Below are positions 43,528 to 55,103 of a DNA stretch of 64,000 bases, one piece after another. Made by a program: the position numbers and the translations under genes. The notes below the pieces were generated by a model, which saw nothing but the letters and a program-made list of their open reading frames with translations, did not search any database and was not told where the DNA came from. Source of the stretch: Symbiodinium natans (Eukaryota; Sar; Dinophyceae; Suessiales; Symbiodiniaceae); NCBI GenBank assembly GCA_905221605.1, contig CAJNDS010002820.1:132001-196000 (forward strand), in the 5' to 3' direction. Each line of letters begins with the position of its first letter. Positions within the stretch are counted from its first letter, which is position 1.

Positions 43528-45941
43528 ATGACGACCTGGCAGACTTGCCAGCCTGGGCAGGCAGTGCGCCTTGCCAACCTGCAGCAGCAACCGCAGTTCA
43601 ACGGCCAGATGGCAACGGTGGTGCGCCAAGATCCGGTGAAGGGCAAGTTTATTGTTCGCCTGACGAAGGACGCGAGAGAGGCTAGGACATGTTGAGTGTG
43701 CTTGTGCTCGTTCTTGCTGCTGACTCTAGGCTCTACTCGAACCGTAAGTAAGTGTCCTCTTGGCGTTTCCGGCGCCATTGCCTCCTGATTGACCCCCTGC
43801 AGGTGATGCTGGGTGCTGACAAGCTGGAATTGGTGTCGTCAGACGCGACTTCAACAGCCTCGTCGGATGGGCCAGACAGTACGTCCCCGGAAAGGTCCCA
43901 TTTCTCCTCCGAGACCCACGAGCAAGACCAGCCGAAGGCACCTCCTTCAAAGAACCATTTTCAGGAATGGTGCTCCGAGCACTTGCGGGGCTTTGGGCAG
44001 CAGAAGCATCTCACGATGCTGCTGCTAGGTCAGACGGGCAGTGGCAAATCGTCATTCCTGAATCTGTTGGGCAACTTCCCCACCGTGATGGAGCATGGGC
44101 AGCAGGCAGTCGCTGGCAAGATGAGTGACTTTCGGGACTTGAAGTTTGAGAACGATCTCAAGGATCGAAAGGTGAGCCAGACTTCAGCTGCCACCGTTTA
44201 CCAGGTGCAAATGGGCCCTTTGAGCCTGAAGATCGTGGACACTCCCGGGTTTGGCGATACGCGGGGCAGAGCTTTTGATGAGAAGAACGCGAAGCTCATC
44301 GTGGACTGCGTGAAGACACTTGGTCAGGTGAGCGCGATAGCATTCGTGATCTCTGGCAGAGAGTCTCGCTTGACAGCCCAGCTGAAGTACGTGCTGATGG
44401 AAGTGTGTGCCATCCTTCCCAAAGCTGCCAAGAGCAACATTCTCGCCATCTTCACGAACACAGCCAGCCCGCTGTACTTGAGCTTCGACATTGACGCCCT
44501 GAACGGCATGGTTGAACACCAAGTGAAGCCGGAAAGGCAGATGTTCATCGAAAACCCCTACGTGCTGTGGGAGAGGAGCACGCAAAACAAAGGCAAAGTC
44601 GATGATGCAGCCGTTCAATTGGAGCTAGTCAAATCTTTCAAAGATGCTGGGGAAAATCTGGCCAAGCTCTTCGCCGCGATGCTGAGCATGCCAACTTTGA
44701 ACACTCACGAGTTCGAAAGGCTCTACAACTTGAGACAAGCCATCGAGTCAAGCACCATGGAGATCCTTGCCGAGTTGGAGTGTGCGCAGGAGGAGCAAGC
44801 CAACTTGGAGAAGCAGAAGAAGGAGATCCAACATGCCCAGACAGAGGAGGACATGAACAGACACTACACGAAGCAGTTCCATGGCAAGCGCTGGGTCTTC
44901 AAGACGTCAGCGGACCATGGCACGTTCTGTGGAGTCAAGAACTGCCACTCGAACTGTCACGCTCCGTGCAAGATGGAGAAGACAATGGACAACGAAAAGT
45001 TCAAGACATGCAGTGCCTTCAGAATGACGAGGAAGACGATCTCTGTGCGCACTGAGGCTGATAGAGACGCACTCCTTCGTCACATGAAGGACACCCGACT
45101 CCCGTTCCACGTCGATGAAGATGGCGGAGATGGCACGCAGTATGCGACCGTTCTTTCGAATCAGTGTGACTTCCAGTGCCAGACCCACTGGATCATGGAA
45201 GGGGCTTTCGTCTCCATCCCTGGGGCCGGAAGTGCAGTTGGGTGGGCCACTGAAAGCAACTTGAAGGCTCTTCGGCTTCCGGCTAAAGTGCAGCTTTGTG
45301 ACGAGTCGGAACAGGATACGTGCAAGAAGTGTGGGCATCATCGGAAGTATCACTTTCATGATGAGAAGATTTGGTGCGAGGAAGAGTACAGTGAGGAGGT
45401 TGTGGATGAGGAGACCAAGCAAAAGTATGAGGCGGCAAAGGACCTGAAGGAAAGAAAGGAAAAACTTCTGAAGGGAATCGAAAGCAAGATCGAGCAGTGC
45501 GCAGGAAGGCAGAAGGTCTTGGGTGCAAAGCTGATGACCAACATCCGTCAATTTGAGCAGCATGGCCTTAGCCGCAACTATGCCATGTTGCTGCAAAACC
45601 AAAGGGATCTGTTGCAGCAGCACATTGATGCAACTTTGGAGAATGACGAGGGCGCGGACATCTCAGAGTTGAAGAAGGCCAAGGATGAAGTGGAGAAAGC
45701 CCTCCGAGTCGTGCAAGAGAACCTGCTTCGCAAGAAGGCCTCCGACCCAGTGGAATGGGCTTGCAGCATGCTGGGAGTTTCGCGTGATGCGACCTTGGAG
45801 GACGTCAAAAGGGCATTCAAGGAGGAAGCGATCCGTCAGCATCCGGACAAGCAGGGCAGTGACGAGCGCATGAAGCAGATCAATGAAGCCTCCGAAATCC
45901 TGAAGAAGCTGAAGGAGACAAAGTGGTGGAGGCCTTTTTGA
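43528..45941 (+). CDS. SH3-like, AIG1/septin-like GTPase, Cys-rich, coiled-coil and J-domain protein
   Basis: Two exons. Exon 1 (ATG 43528 to about 43680) encodes MTTWQTCQPGQAVRLANLQQ and ATVVRQDPVKGKFIVRLTKD, a small SH3/KOW-like barrel. Its intron seems to use a GC donor (GAGAG|GCTAGG) and the acceptor CTGCAG at 43802; phase 0 on both sides, and the barrel's last strand (VMLGADKLELV) starts exon 2 (43803-45941). Exon 2 has G1 GQTGSGKS (44028-44051), G3 DTPGFGD (44238) and a non-canonical G4 area (FTNTASP), suggesting a TRAFAC GTPase near AIG1/GIMAP or septin types. Two Cys/His clusters follow (CGVKNCHSNCHAPC near 44930; CKKCGHHRKYHFH near 45320), then charged helices likely to form coiled coil. 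The C-terminus is a J domain (WACSMLGVSRDATLEDVKRA, HPD at 45840-45848) that would stimulate an Hsp70 ATPase. Possible role: GTP-controlled chaperone recruitment (inference). An upstream exon at 43280 (MAGFWSFVVDVVGKFLGG) is possible. Confidence 0.82.
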
Positions 45942-46767
45942 TGAAAATGAGCTGTCGCACCCTCATAGAGTGAGCCCCCAGAAGTGTGGCCACTGGACCA
46001 GGGAGAGTTCAAGAAACGTCACCGTTCCAAGCCGTGCTTCGGCGTGCGACGTTCAAAGAGCGATCCAGGAATTTTAAGCGTTATGTGTTGCCCAACATTC
46101 CACAACAGCAGAAGTAGCCGTGCTTGTGGCACTTGCCATCTTCAGCTGCGTCAGGGCAACTTTCCATCTCAGAGACGTTGCACCAAGCAATGAGAAAGCG
46201 AGCCGGTAGTGTCAGCAGGCCTAGTGTGATTGGTTCCAGCTGATTGCGCTCCCGCTTGTTGCAGCACTGCCGTGTCATCATGACTGTTCATTTCCGCCCT
46301 TTCGCTTCCGGGCAGGATTCGGCATCTTCCTCAAGGCGACCTTGTGTCTTGTGGTTTTGCTGCAATAGAAGTCGGGCCTATATAGAAAGCCTCAGCCATC
46401 TTCCAAACTTGACACATACTGCGTGGCGGGCTTGCATGCCGTTAGTGTGCCGTTCGTGCTCGCTCGAAGAGGGGATTCCCACGCAGTCATGTATGGCTTG
46501 GAGATTCATTCAGTCAGAGGACTTGCGAAGGTAAGGCACCCATGCTTCTTGCTTCAAACACTATTATCAGACGATTATAATTGAGGGCCCTTGAGATGTG
46601 AGCACATCCGTGAATAAAGGAACAACGTGAGTGAGCCAGTTAAGTCAATGGTGGATTTCCTGTTCCTCGCCTTTTCGAATCAGGGCATCCCCTGTGCAGG
46701 TGGAGCGGCGCAGGACATCCTGCTTCCCAGGCCAGTCCAAGAATCTTCGCGGTTCCTGCCACATGGC

Positions 46768-46808
46768 TTAGGGTTTTAGGGTTTAGGGATGTTTAGGGTT
46801 TAGGGTTT
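46768..46808 (+). repeat. Telomere-type TTTAGGG tract (short)
   Basis: Five units, with variants TTTTAGGG and ATGTTTAGGG. Confidence 0.85.
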
Positions 46809-46922
46809 TCAGATGTTCATCCGGTTCTGCAGCGTCATGAGATTCAGAGCCTTCCCTTTCGCCTCGATCGCTGTTAGCATCTCGACTTGGGGACCGGTCT
46901 GTAACCCCCTCCCCCCTCAACC

Positions 46923-47073
46923 CCAGTTGTCTGGACAACTGGGCGCGGAGCAGCATGAACACCAACTCCACCTTTTTCCAAGCAACTCGGCCCCCCTCGC
47001 TCCCCGCCCCCCGCTCCAGTTGTCCGGACAACTAGGGGCCGAGCATCATGAGCACCAGTGGTCCGGACAACTC
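46923..47073. repeat. Array of three GTTGTCCGGACAAC palindromes
   Basis: Near-identical palindromes at 46923-46942, 47016-47034 and 47055-47073 (CCAGTTGTCYGGACAACT type; the third has lost some symmetry). The first two are each followed by similar sequence (GCGGAGCAGCATGAACACC and GCCGAGCATCATGAGCACC), so it is a repeated unit. Confidence 0.85.
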
Positions 47074-48327
47074 GGCCCGACCCCAAAAGGAGCCAATTCG
47101 GGGAATGGGCCATCTTGGGGACGTCCCATTGCTGTGGCAAAGTGTTCCCGGTTGAAAGGTCCCAGCACTGCCTGGCTTGAAATTCATGAGTTGTTCCATT
47201 ACTGTACCAAATGTGCACCCGAAAAAGCCGCAACACCACCTGAAAGTGCTCATAAAGTAGTTCTTTGGAGGATTCTTCGTTGGACAGATGCCTGGTAGAT
47301 TCCTGGGCAAGCTGGCGTCAAACGTGGCGTAGAGGGGTGGAACTGGGGCGGAGGTCGCGGAGTTTATCATGGATGTCCGTAGGGGTGCGATTTTTTGGGG
47401 TCGAAGAGGCGAAGATGTGACTTTCTGCGTGAAGACACAAAGACACGAAGATGCTTCTTGAAGGCGTCAATGGCATCAACAGCCTCACCCATACTCAGGG
47501 CATCAACGGTGTCGACGCAATCAGTGGCGTCATGCGACTTCACGCTGTAAGCATCTTTTCAAATCCGTCCATGGCTTCAGCAGCACCGACCAAAATTGAA
47601 TATTGCCTGTGGGCGTCACTGCTATCATGGCATGTAAAATGTATTGTGAGACCTTGGATACAAGCAGGGCTTGCTCATAAAATGTCATCGGAAGTAAAAC
47701 GCAAATTTGTCATCCGAGACGCCTCTCGGCTGGAAGCCGAGGCGAACAATCGGCTCTTGCTGTACTTGGTTTCGTGCAAATCTCTCATCCGAGGGATGTC
47801 AAGAAACAGACAAATGCACTCGCGCAGCTCCCTGGACTTGTACTTATTCATCTGTGCATCGATTAATTCAGCATCATGATTGTCTGTGTATTTATTTGGT
47901 TTGTATATGCGGGAAGTAAAGGTGTTCGAAACAAATGCATAGAGGAAATGCGATTTTCGTATGGTTTTCTTCATAACACATGTTTTCCTTCGAAATAATG
48001 AGTGAGGTTATATGCCTGGCCAGTCCTCAGCAGTATCACTAGCATGGCTGTTCTCTTGTGGAAACCATTGAATCGAGAAGGGGGCGGGGGCTTGTCAGTA
48101 ACATAAGAGAGGAAATGGTGATTTTTTAAAAATGAAGGTTTTGGAGGGTTGCTATCCAAACATCGAGCAAGTAGTTGAAATAGTTTGATCTTACTGCCCC
48201 TTTCCAGCGTAAGGAAACTGCAAACAACTCCTATTCGAAGAAAGAAGCAATAGCCCATGCTTTTGAATATGGAAAGTATCGACAGCCCAAGTTTTCCGGT
48301 TAGGGCCTCCGAGGGCAACGCGAAACA

Positions 48328-48366
48328 CTAAACCTCAAACCCTAAACCCTAAACCTGAAACACTAA
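48328..48366 (-). repeat. Telomere-type CCCTAAA tract (degenerate)
   Basis: About five CCCTAAA-like units (CACTAAA, CCTCAAA, CCCTAAA x2, CCTGAAA). Small TTTAGGG patches also occur at 48449-48461 and 48634-48657. Confidence 0.75.
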
Positions 48367-49502
48367 GCTGGCATCAGCAACTGGCGCTGGATGGGCCCTC
48401 GGAGCCCTCGCAGCTGTGGCCAGAATACGGGGTTTTTTTCTTTTTTTAGGGTTTAGGGTGTGGAGCCCTGAATATGCCCCAAAGCACCGTAAAGCTTATT
48501 ACAGACATCCCCTAATAAGAATGTGTGCCTGATATTGCCTGATATTTTGGGAGACACCCAACTGCATTCAAGGCTTGGGGATTTAGGCCTTGAGGCTTAG
48601 GGGTTCTTGGACTCTGCGCCAGAAGCTGCTGGGGTTTAGGGTTTAGGGGTTAGGTTTAGAAACCACAAGAACCTGGAAGCATTGCACATTCTGTAGATCT
48701 GTCGAACACTAGCAGCCTCAGTCACAAGCCAACAACCAGCCCGCCGCACCCCAAATGCCCCACCCCTCAACACCCTCAACACCCCGAACACCCACCCCCC
48801 GCAAGCCAAAAAGCAACCCGACTCAAGTTGAATGAAGGGCTATGTGACGTGGGCCTTGTCCTGGGTAGGAGAAATGGATTTAGCATATAGAGCCCATAAT
48901 CCTAAACACTACCCCATCAACCCTGATCCCAAAACTCTAAACCCTTAGGTTAGAGATAGAAGGATCCCCTTTAAGGGACGCTCCTCTTTATAACGTGGGG
49001 ACCCTACATTTGAGCACGTAGGGACCCTCCTCGATAGACGCAAAAACCCCCTAAAACTCCCCAAGAGCATGTCGAATAGAGAACTTCAGGTCCACATGGC
49101 AGCGTATGCTGCCACGACCGAGCGAGCTCCTTTTCTCTGCACCTCTCCTCATGGAGAGGCTGGGGGTTTTTGCCTGGTTGTGGTGTTGCGTAGTGCTGTG
49201 CATGCGACACCGCCTTAACCCCAAAGCCTACACTCTCGTGAGGCTCTGAAACCTAAACCGTTGACCGTCGACCCGAGACATAAACCCTACAACAGTGAAG
49301 ACTCGTGCCAAGCAGCCCTGTCCAGGGATGGCAGTCAGAAGCTCAGCTTCTTTGTCATCCTGACTTTCAGACCGGATTTCTGCGCTACCAGCGGCACTCC
49401 CTCCCAGCTTCCCCCCCGACCCTGGCTGACCTGCTTTATTGCTAGCCTTACCGGCGACGTCTTGGTCCTAAACCCTCAACCCTCTCTTTCATAGGTATGT
49501 TT

Positions 49503-49882
49503 AAACCTGACTGGGGGAAAAAACCTTGGCCATTGGCAAAAAACCATGGCCATTGGCAAAAAACACCGTGGCCATTGCCAATGTCCACAGTTGTTTTGCC
49601 AGTGGCCACGGTTATTTTGCCAACGGCCACGGTTAATGGCCAGCCAATGGCTACGGGCTGTTTTTTCAATGTCCCGGGTTGTTGGCCGAACTTGCCAATG
49701 GCCACGGTTTTTTTTTGCCAATGACCACGGTGTTTTTGCCAATGGCACGGGTTTTTGGCCGAACTTGCCGGTTTTTTTGCCAATGGCCACTTTTTTGCCC
49801 ATCGCCATGGGTTTTTGGCCGAACTTGCCAACAGCCACGGATTTTGTGCCAAGGCCGCGGGGCCGAACTTGCCAATGACTGC
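49503..49882. repeat. Minisatellite of GCCAATGGCCACGG units with an inversion
   Basis: About fifteen copies of a 17-25 bp unit, GCCAATGGCCACGG plus a T-rich spacer, sometimes with CGAACTTGCC. The first two or three units (49523-49580) are the reverse complement of the rest, so the array contains an inversion point near 49570. Confidence 0.9.
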
Positions 49883-49902
49883 GAGGTCCTTTTTTGGCCC
49901 CG

Positions 49903-49999
49903 CTCCCCCCCCCCCCTCCCCCCCCCCCCCCCCTCTCCCCCCCCTCTCCCCCCCCCCCTCGCCCCCGCCCTCCCCCCCCCCCCCCCCCCCCGGCCACCC
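49903..49999 (+). repeat. Homopyrimidine C-rich tract
   Basis: Almost pure C with scattered T for about 95 bases, broken by a few G. The opposite strand is G-rich and could form quadruplexes. Long Pro/Gly open frames here are artefacts. Confidence 0.95.
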
Positions 50000-50426
50000 C
50001 CCCCCCTTTTTGACGCAGCACCCCTTCCCGTTCCGTGAAAAAACCTCTTCTGGCCCAGACCCCCATTCTGGGCTCGAAACCCTAGGTTTGGGGCAGATGA
50101 GGATCAACACCCCAGCCCCTCCTCATTTTTTTCCGTTGGGTGGGGTTATTCAAAAACATGAGGTCAACAAATTTGTTCATTTTTGGTTCGTGCCCGGTGC
50201 GAGGGTAGGGGGGATAAGAAGAAAATGAGGTAAACGAAATTAGGTTTCTTTTTGGCAGTTCGTCTCCCGCAGGCCGATTGAAAGGGTGGGGTGGACCGCG
50301 TGAGGTTTCGGGACATGCTGATGAAGAATTTGTGTTTTTTAACGTTTTGGGATTCTCTGGGTGGGTTTGTTTTTTTCTTCAGTCGATACGGCGGCTTTAC
50401 CAGAGATTGCTCGACCAAAAGCTGCT

Positions 50427-50706
50427 GAACCCTAAACTGCCCTAAACCCTAAACACTAACTGAACCCTAAGCCCTAATCCCTAAACCCTAAACCCTAAAC
50501 CCTATAAACCCTATAAACCCTATAAACCCTATAAACCCTATAAACCCTATAAACCCTATAAACCCTATAAACCCTATAAACCCTATAAACCCTAAACCCT
50601 AAACCCGAAACCCTAAACCCGAAACCCTAAACCCTAAACCCTAAACCCTAAACCCCAAACCCTAAACCCTAAACCCTACACCCGAATCCCTACACCCTAA
50701 ACCCTC
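50427..50706 (-). repeat. Telomere-type CCCTAAA tract with an internal CCCTATAAA array
   Basis: About 270 bp of CCCTAAA units enclosing about ten consecutive 9-bp units CCCTATAAA (about 50500-50590). Further variants are CCCGAAA, CCCCAAA and CCCTACA. An AG acceptor-like TCTTCTGCTGCAG follows at 50725-50737. Confidence 0.95.
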
Positions 50707-52290
50707 AACCCCAAGCCTCTTCATCTTCTGCTGCAGACAAGTTCTTCTGGCCGTCCCAGGTCTGTAAAGCCCGACGAGGAGGGCTGAAGGCAACTGCATG
50801 GCCGAGTGTGCCTGTAGTCACACTGGCATCACGTTCCCATTGTCGTTTAACGGGACATCCAGCGAAGTAGAAGCAGTAGGAAGACCGCTCTAAAACTAAG
50901 TAGCCCCGCTTTGCAATAAGCAGGAGCAAGTACTACATAATCTTACAGGACCGGCGGGGGTTCATTCTTATCATTCTTATCAAGGTTTCGACTGGCTCCT
51001 GGGCTTTAGGATGTAGGCCGTTTCTGGCGACCGTTTTGTTTTGGGAGTGTTGGGTTAAATCTTGGGTTGGTTGGGTTTTAGCAAAAAGGGCTCGGGTTGC
51101 TGGCCCCAGCCCACAACCCTGAACTCCCACAATGAAAGCCCTTAAACTCCCAAATCCTTAAACCCCTTTATGCCCCGAAGCCTTGAACCCCGAAACCCTC
51201 AAAGCCCTATGCCCATAGCTGCTAAACCCCTGTTACATGCTGAAGAGCACAGGGTGGACCCAGAGTTTCTCTTCAATAGAAGAAGTCTGAGTTTCTTTTC
51301 AATAGAAGAAGTTCCTGTGAGAACATGCTGCTCAGGACGACTTGGATGAGCCGTCTCTTCCAGACGCGGGCGCTGCCGACCATGCCGAAAAGTTAAACTT
51401 GCGTCGGCCAGGGTTCAGGCTTGAATCGGGGTTCAAATGAAAGACTTGGTTTGATAGCGGCGGAGCAGTGCAAGTCTAGTGAGCCTGCGCCTGGAGTGAT
51501 CTACTTACGCACGCAGGGGAGAACATGTCCAGAGATTTTCCGTGGTTTAAGGGGTGGTGTACTTGTTGTAAGTGCTGTCAGACTTTCTTGTTGGCAGGAA
51601 GAGCTGTGTTTGGTACTCGGAGCTACCCGTGGCTGGGATTCATGTGTGGTGGCATAGGCGCAAGTCCTTCTGCTTCTGCTGCTGGATTTTCAAGGTGGCG
51701 CCGACCATTTTTTGCATGACTTCACATCCGACTCCTCATTCAGAACAGGCGAAGTGGAAAACCCAAATGCCTGCCCATAGCTTGTCCTGCTTGGCCAAAC
51801 TCAGCTTGCACTATGGCGTTTCCTCGCTGGTCTGGGAACTGCTGCTGCTCTGGCAGAGTCTGTACCTCAGATTCGGGCTTTGGGTTTCACGTCGGGGTTC
51901 AAGTTTTAGGGAGGGCATGTTCTCAGGAGCCCTGTTTAGGAAATGTGCTGTGCAGGTTGGCGGCTGGTCGACTTCAGGGTTGCCTTGCAACTTCCCTCTT
52001 CCGCATCGGAGTCACACCCTACACCCTAAGCCCTGAATAAAACCTAAGCAGCCTTGGAAGATCACCTGCTGCTGCTTCCCGAAGCAGCCTTCATGTTGCT
52101 GTGCTCAAAACATGTTTTCTGGCTTTCCGTAAGCCCTTTCCCTGATGTCGTTTGTGACAGCCACGACGTGAAAGGCTTGGCACCCTTCGCCTCGGCGTGC
52201 TGGAAACACAGAGACACGATGAACTCCACATTTCCCGGGTGATCTTGAAGCATTCCTAGACCCTGAACCCTACAATTTGCACCCTGAACC

Positions 52291-52363
52291 CAAAGGGGGG
52301 AAGGGGAAGGGGGAGGGGAGAGGGGGGAAGGAGGGGGTAGGGGAGGGGGGCGGGGGGGCAGAA
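52291..52363 (+). repeat. Purine G-rich tract
   Basis: GGGG runs with A spacers for about 70 bases, a strong quadruplex candidate on the plus strand. Confidence 0.9.
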
Positions 52364-53621
52364 AGGATGGGGGCCAAGGCACGAAGCAGTCGGGGGGGTG
52401 TTGTTTGTTTTTTCGTGCTGCCATCTTCGACAAAACTCCGCACACTGCATGTTGCAAGTGCTTGACTTTGGATTGGGGTTTGAGTATGAGTCCTCTGAGT
52501 TCCGCAGACCATGAGAGAGTCGATCCTCGGGCTTGAATCTTGGTAGAAGCGACGTGGGATCCTGTCCTCAGGTTTCTGGCACGGTGGGGCCGGTTGCGTA
52601 GTGCCGCTTTCACTTGTAGCATTCTGCAGCTTGACCGAGGCCAAAGAAGCCGAAGGAAAAACGACTGCACCGCCCGGTAGGCTGACATCGTGCGTGAGAG
52701 CGTGTGCAAAAGGACGTCGGTGCGCTTGGTGAACAGGGCTTCAAGGGTGTGCGTTTAGCTCCAAGGAACGGCAAGACTGAAGGCTGCATTCCTTTTCCCA
52801 GTAATGCAGCAGCCCAAGTGGGGGTTTAGAGAATAGGGGTACCTTATTGGGGTCCTGATTATACAGGGATCCTACTATTCGGGGGGCCTATATTAGGGGT
52901 CCTCTATGTTCGTAAACCCCCAAGTAGGTAATTTTCGTACCAATCTCATCCCCGCAGAATGCACTTTTGAACTATGGCGTCGGCTGCCCCAAGTATACGT
53001 AAACAACATCGCTCAAGTCGAAACTGTGGTACAAGGGCCCTAAGTGAGCTTGGCTGGCTTTACTGTTTAGGGTTACAGGCTAAAAGGGCTTCTAGGGCTT
53101 ACAGGGCCTATAGGGCTCATGGGGCTGTATTGCTTAGAGGGCTTTATTGTTTAGGGTTGAGAGTTTGGTTAAGGAAGCTTGTGACCAGGACATCAGTCGA
53201 TGCCTGTTGCAGTATTTCTTTGCTCAACAGCCTCGCCCGTGGAGTAGCTTTTCGGCAACATGGCTTCCTGCGGTGAGGAGTCAGGCGATCGGTGCAAACT
53301 AAGGGCTGCCGTTGCACTAAGTCCCATGTTTCTACTCGTGAGCCAGGCACCGGGTTCTTGACTTCGATGTTCGGACATGGTGCTGCCGAGACCGGACAAT
53401 CTCACGAAGAGGCAGGCTGGGATACCAGCAAAGTTGAAAGTTGAAAGACTAGATGACCATGAATTGGAAACAAACAAAAATCTATATGCCGCACTTGCGG
53501 TGGTGGTCTCAACTTTCAGCTGCCTGTGCTTCTTTGTGCTTCAGCGAGTTCCCGAAAGCATAAACCTTGCATATTCTGCTTATTGAAACCTAAGCTCTAG
53601 CTTGCTTGTCCTTGTTCTCGA

Positions 53622-53736
53622 CACCCTAAACCCTAAACCCTAAACCCTAAACCCTAAACCCTAAACCCTAAACCCTAAACCCTAAAACCTAAAACCTAAA
53701 ACCTAAACCCTAAACCCTAAACCCTAAACCCTAAAC
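53622..53736 (-). repeat. Telomere-type CCCTAAA tract before an exon
   Basis: About sixteen units including three CCTAAAA variants. It ends ten bases upstream of the inferred acceptor GGAAG at 53743-53747. Confidence 0.95.
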
Positions 53737-53747
53737 GCTGCTGGAAG

Positions 53748-54372
53748 GTACTTGACGTCTCCGCTGGGGAGCCCACGGCGGTCGACGCCGGCGTCCTTGA
53801 TCCCAGCGATGAGGAGGCCCTTCAGTTCTACGACGCAGAGGAGCTGAAGCTTCGACTCTTGGGCACAGTATGGTTCAGCATAAAATGTCGACCTCACGTG
53901 GTAGCAAGGGCGGCTGGGCTGTGTCTTTCAATGTCGGCGGGGTCGGAAATAGTTGAGGGATGCTGGGGTGCCCTTGCCGAGGAGTTGGAAATCTGCAGGT
54001 GGTGTCAGATGGCATTCAGGCGCTCAGCATGCGATGCAACGACATGCCGAAGGTCTGCCAGGATTTGCAGGTCGTGGAGAAGGACGTGCGCCAGGCTGCC
54101 AAGCACATGCGCAGCTTCGCAGACGAGGAGAGCCAAATTGTCAACATGGTGTGTTGGCAGAGCATCAACATGCTTGCTTCAGCACGGCAGCACTTGGTAC
54201 TGCAGAGTTTGGTACGCAAGCATCCACAGAAACCGTCCCAAGCCCCCAGGTCCCCTGATCTCTGTGACTGGACTTCCACCCACAGCAGTGGCAGGAGTCG
54301 CAAAGGCCGTATGGAGACCTTCTGAAGATGATCGACGCGTCGGATCGCCACTTGGCGAACATGATGCTTTGA
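53748..54372 (+). CDS. 3' exons of a small helical protein, unknown
   Basis: Three exon-like segments. 53748 to about 53861 reads VLDVSAGEPTAVDAG and SDEEALQFYDAEELKLRLL. 53999-54211 follows acceptor TGCAG, reads VVSDGIQALSMRCNDMPKVC and QVVEKDVRQAAKHMRSFADE, and ends at donor TTTG|GTACGC. 54289-54372 follows acceptor CAGCAG, reads WQESQRPYGDLLKMIDASDR and HLANMML, and stops at TGA 54370. The last intron is phase 0 on both sides. The sequence is helical and probably coiled coil, with no recognised domain. The 5' end is not found: a CCCTAAA tract lies immediately upstream, so more exons may lie beyond it. It could be the front of the vWA gene if the TGA is spliced out. Confidence 0.5.
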
Positions 54373-54663
54373 CCCAGAGCTTTGTTGGCCTTCCCTTTGC
54401 CCTTCGTACTTGTTTGTCACCTTAAACCTTAATTATGCTGTGAAACTTTGAACCTGGACCTCTCAAATCCTAAATCATGGCTTCTTAGGCCCTAAACCCC
54501 AAGCCCTAAGCATCTCTCAACCCGAAACTCCCCGATGCTCTTTTCGTGGAGGCTGCTTGGCCGCTCCGTGGGATTAGGGGGTGAACGCAGCAAACCATTG
54601 CTACGAAAACTAGAGCCTAACCTGCAAGGCGGGTATACTGTCAAGGCCGGGTTGACAAATAAT

Positions 54664-54750
54664 ATGGTTTAGGGTTTAGGGTTTAGGGTTTAGGGTTTAG
54701 GGTTTAGGGTTTAGGGTTTAGGGTTTAGGGTTTAGGGTTTAGGGTTTAGG
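54664..54750 (+). repeat. Telomere-type TTTAGGG tract
   Basis: Twelve clean TTTAGGG units about 290 bases after the 54372 stop. Confidence 0.97.
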
Positions 54751-55032
54751 ATCCTTTCTTGGGCTGCTATTGCTGAACTGGGCCCCTTAAACTCTCGAGA
54801 CTCCCCATGTGTCCTGATTCGTGAACTCAAGGCGCGCCATCCATCTGTCTAAAGATGCGTCGGGCTGAGCAGGAGATTACATGCTCAGACTGACCTTGGA
54901 CGGCTCGGCGTCCACTGGAAAGCATAAACATGTAAACATCCATAGCCTCACTCGTCATGTGCGTAGCACATTGTCGTAGCAAAATCTATCGAAGCCATCT
55001 CGGCCATTATCCAGCTGTGGTGGTTGCAAGTA

Positions 55033-55103
55033 CTTAAACCCTGGATCCTAAACCCTGGACCCTAAACCCTAAACCCTCAACCCTCAACCCTAAACTCGAA
55101 AAC
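55033..55103 (-). repeat. Telomere-type CCCTAAA tract (degenerate)
   Basis: Eight or so units, including CCCTGGATCCTAAA and CCCTCAA variants. Confidence 0.85.

Larger units (their letters stand above)
45942..53621. other. Long non-coding stretch rich in simple and palindromic repeats
   Basis: No exon is supported over about 7.7 kb. It contains telomere-type tracts (46768, 48328, 50427), palindromes (46923-47073), an inverted minisatellite (49503-49882), a C-rich tract (49903-49999) and a G-rich tract (52291-52363). Protein-like short stretches (for example 51520-51700) lack domains and splice context. Confidence 0.5.

Noticed and set aside
49448-50110. 220-codon Gly-rich and Lys/Trp-rich minus-strand frames, and Pro-rich plus-strand frames
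   Set aside because: Produced by the minisatellite and the C-rich tract, with no non-repetitive protein sequence.
52062-52709. 215-codon minus-strand Pro-rich frame
   Set aside because: Its core is the complement of the G-rich tract at 52291-52363, and the rest shows no domain or splice context.
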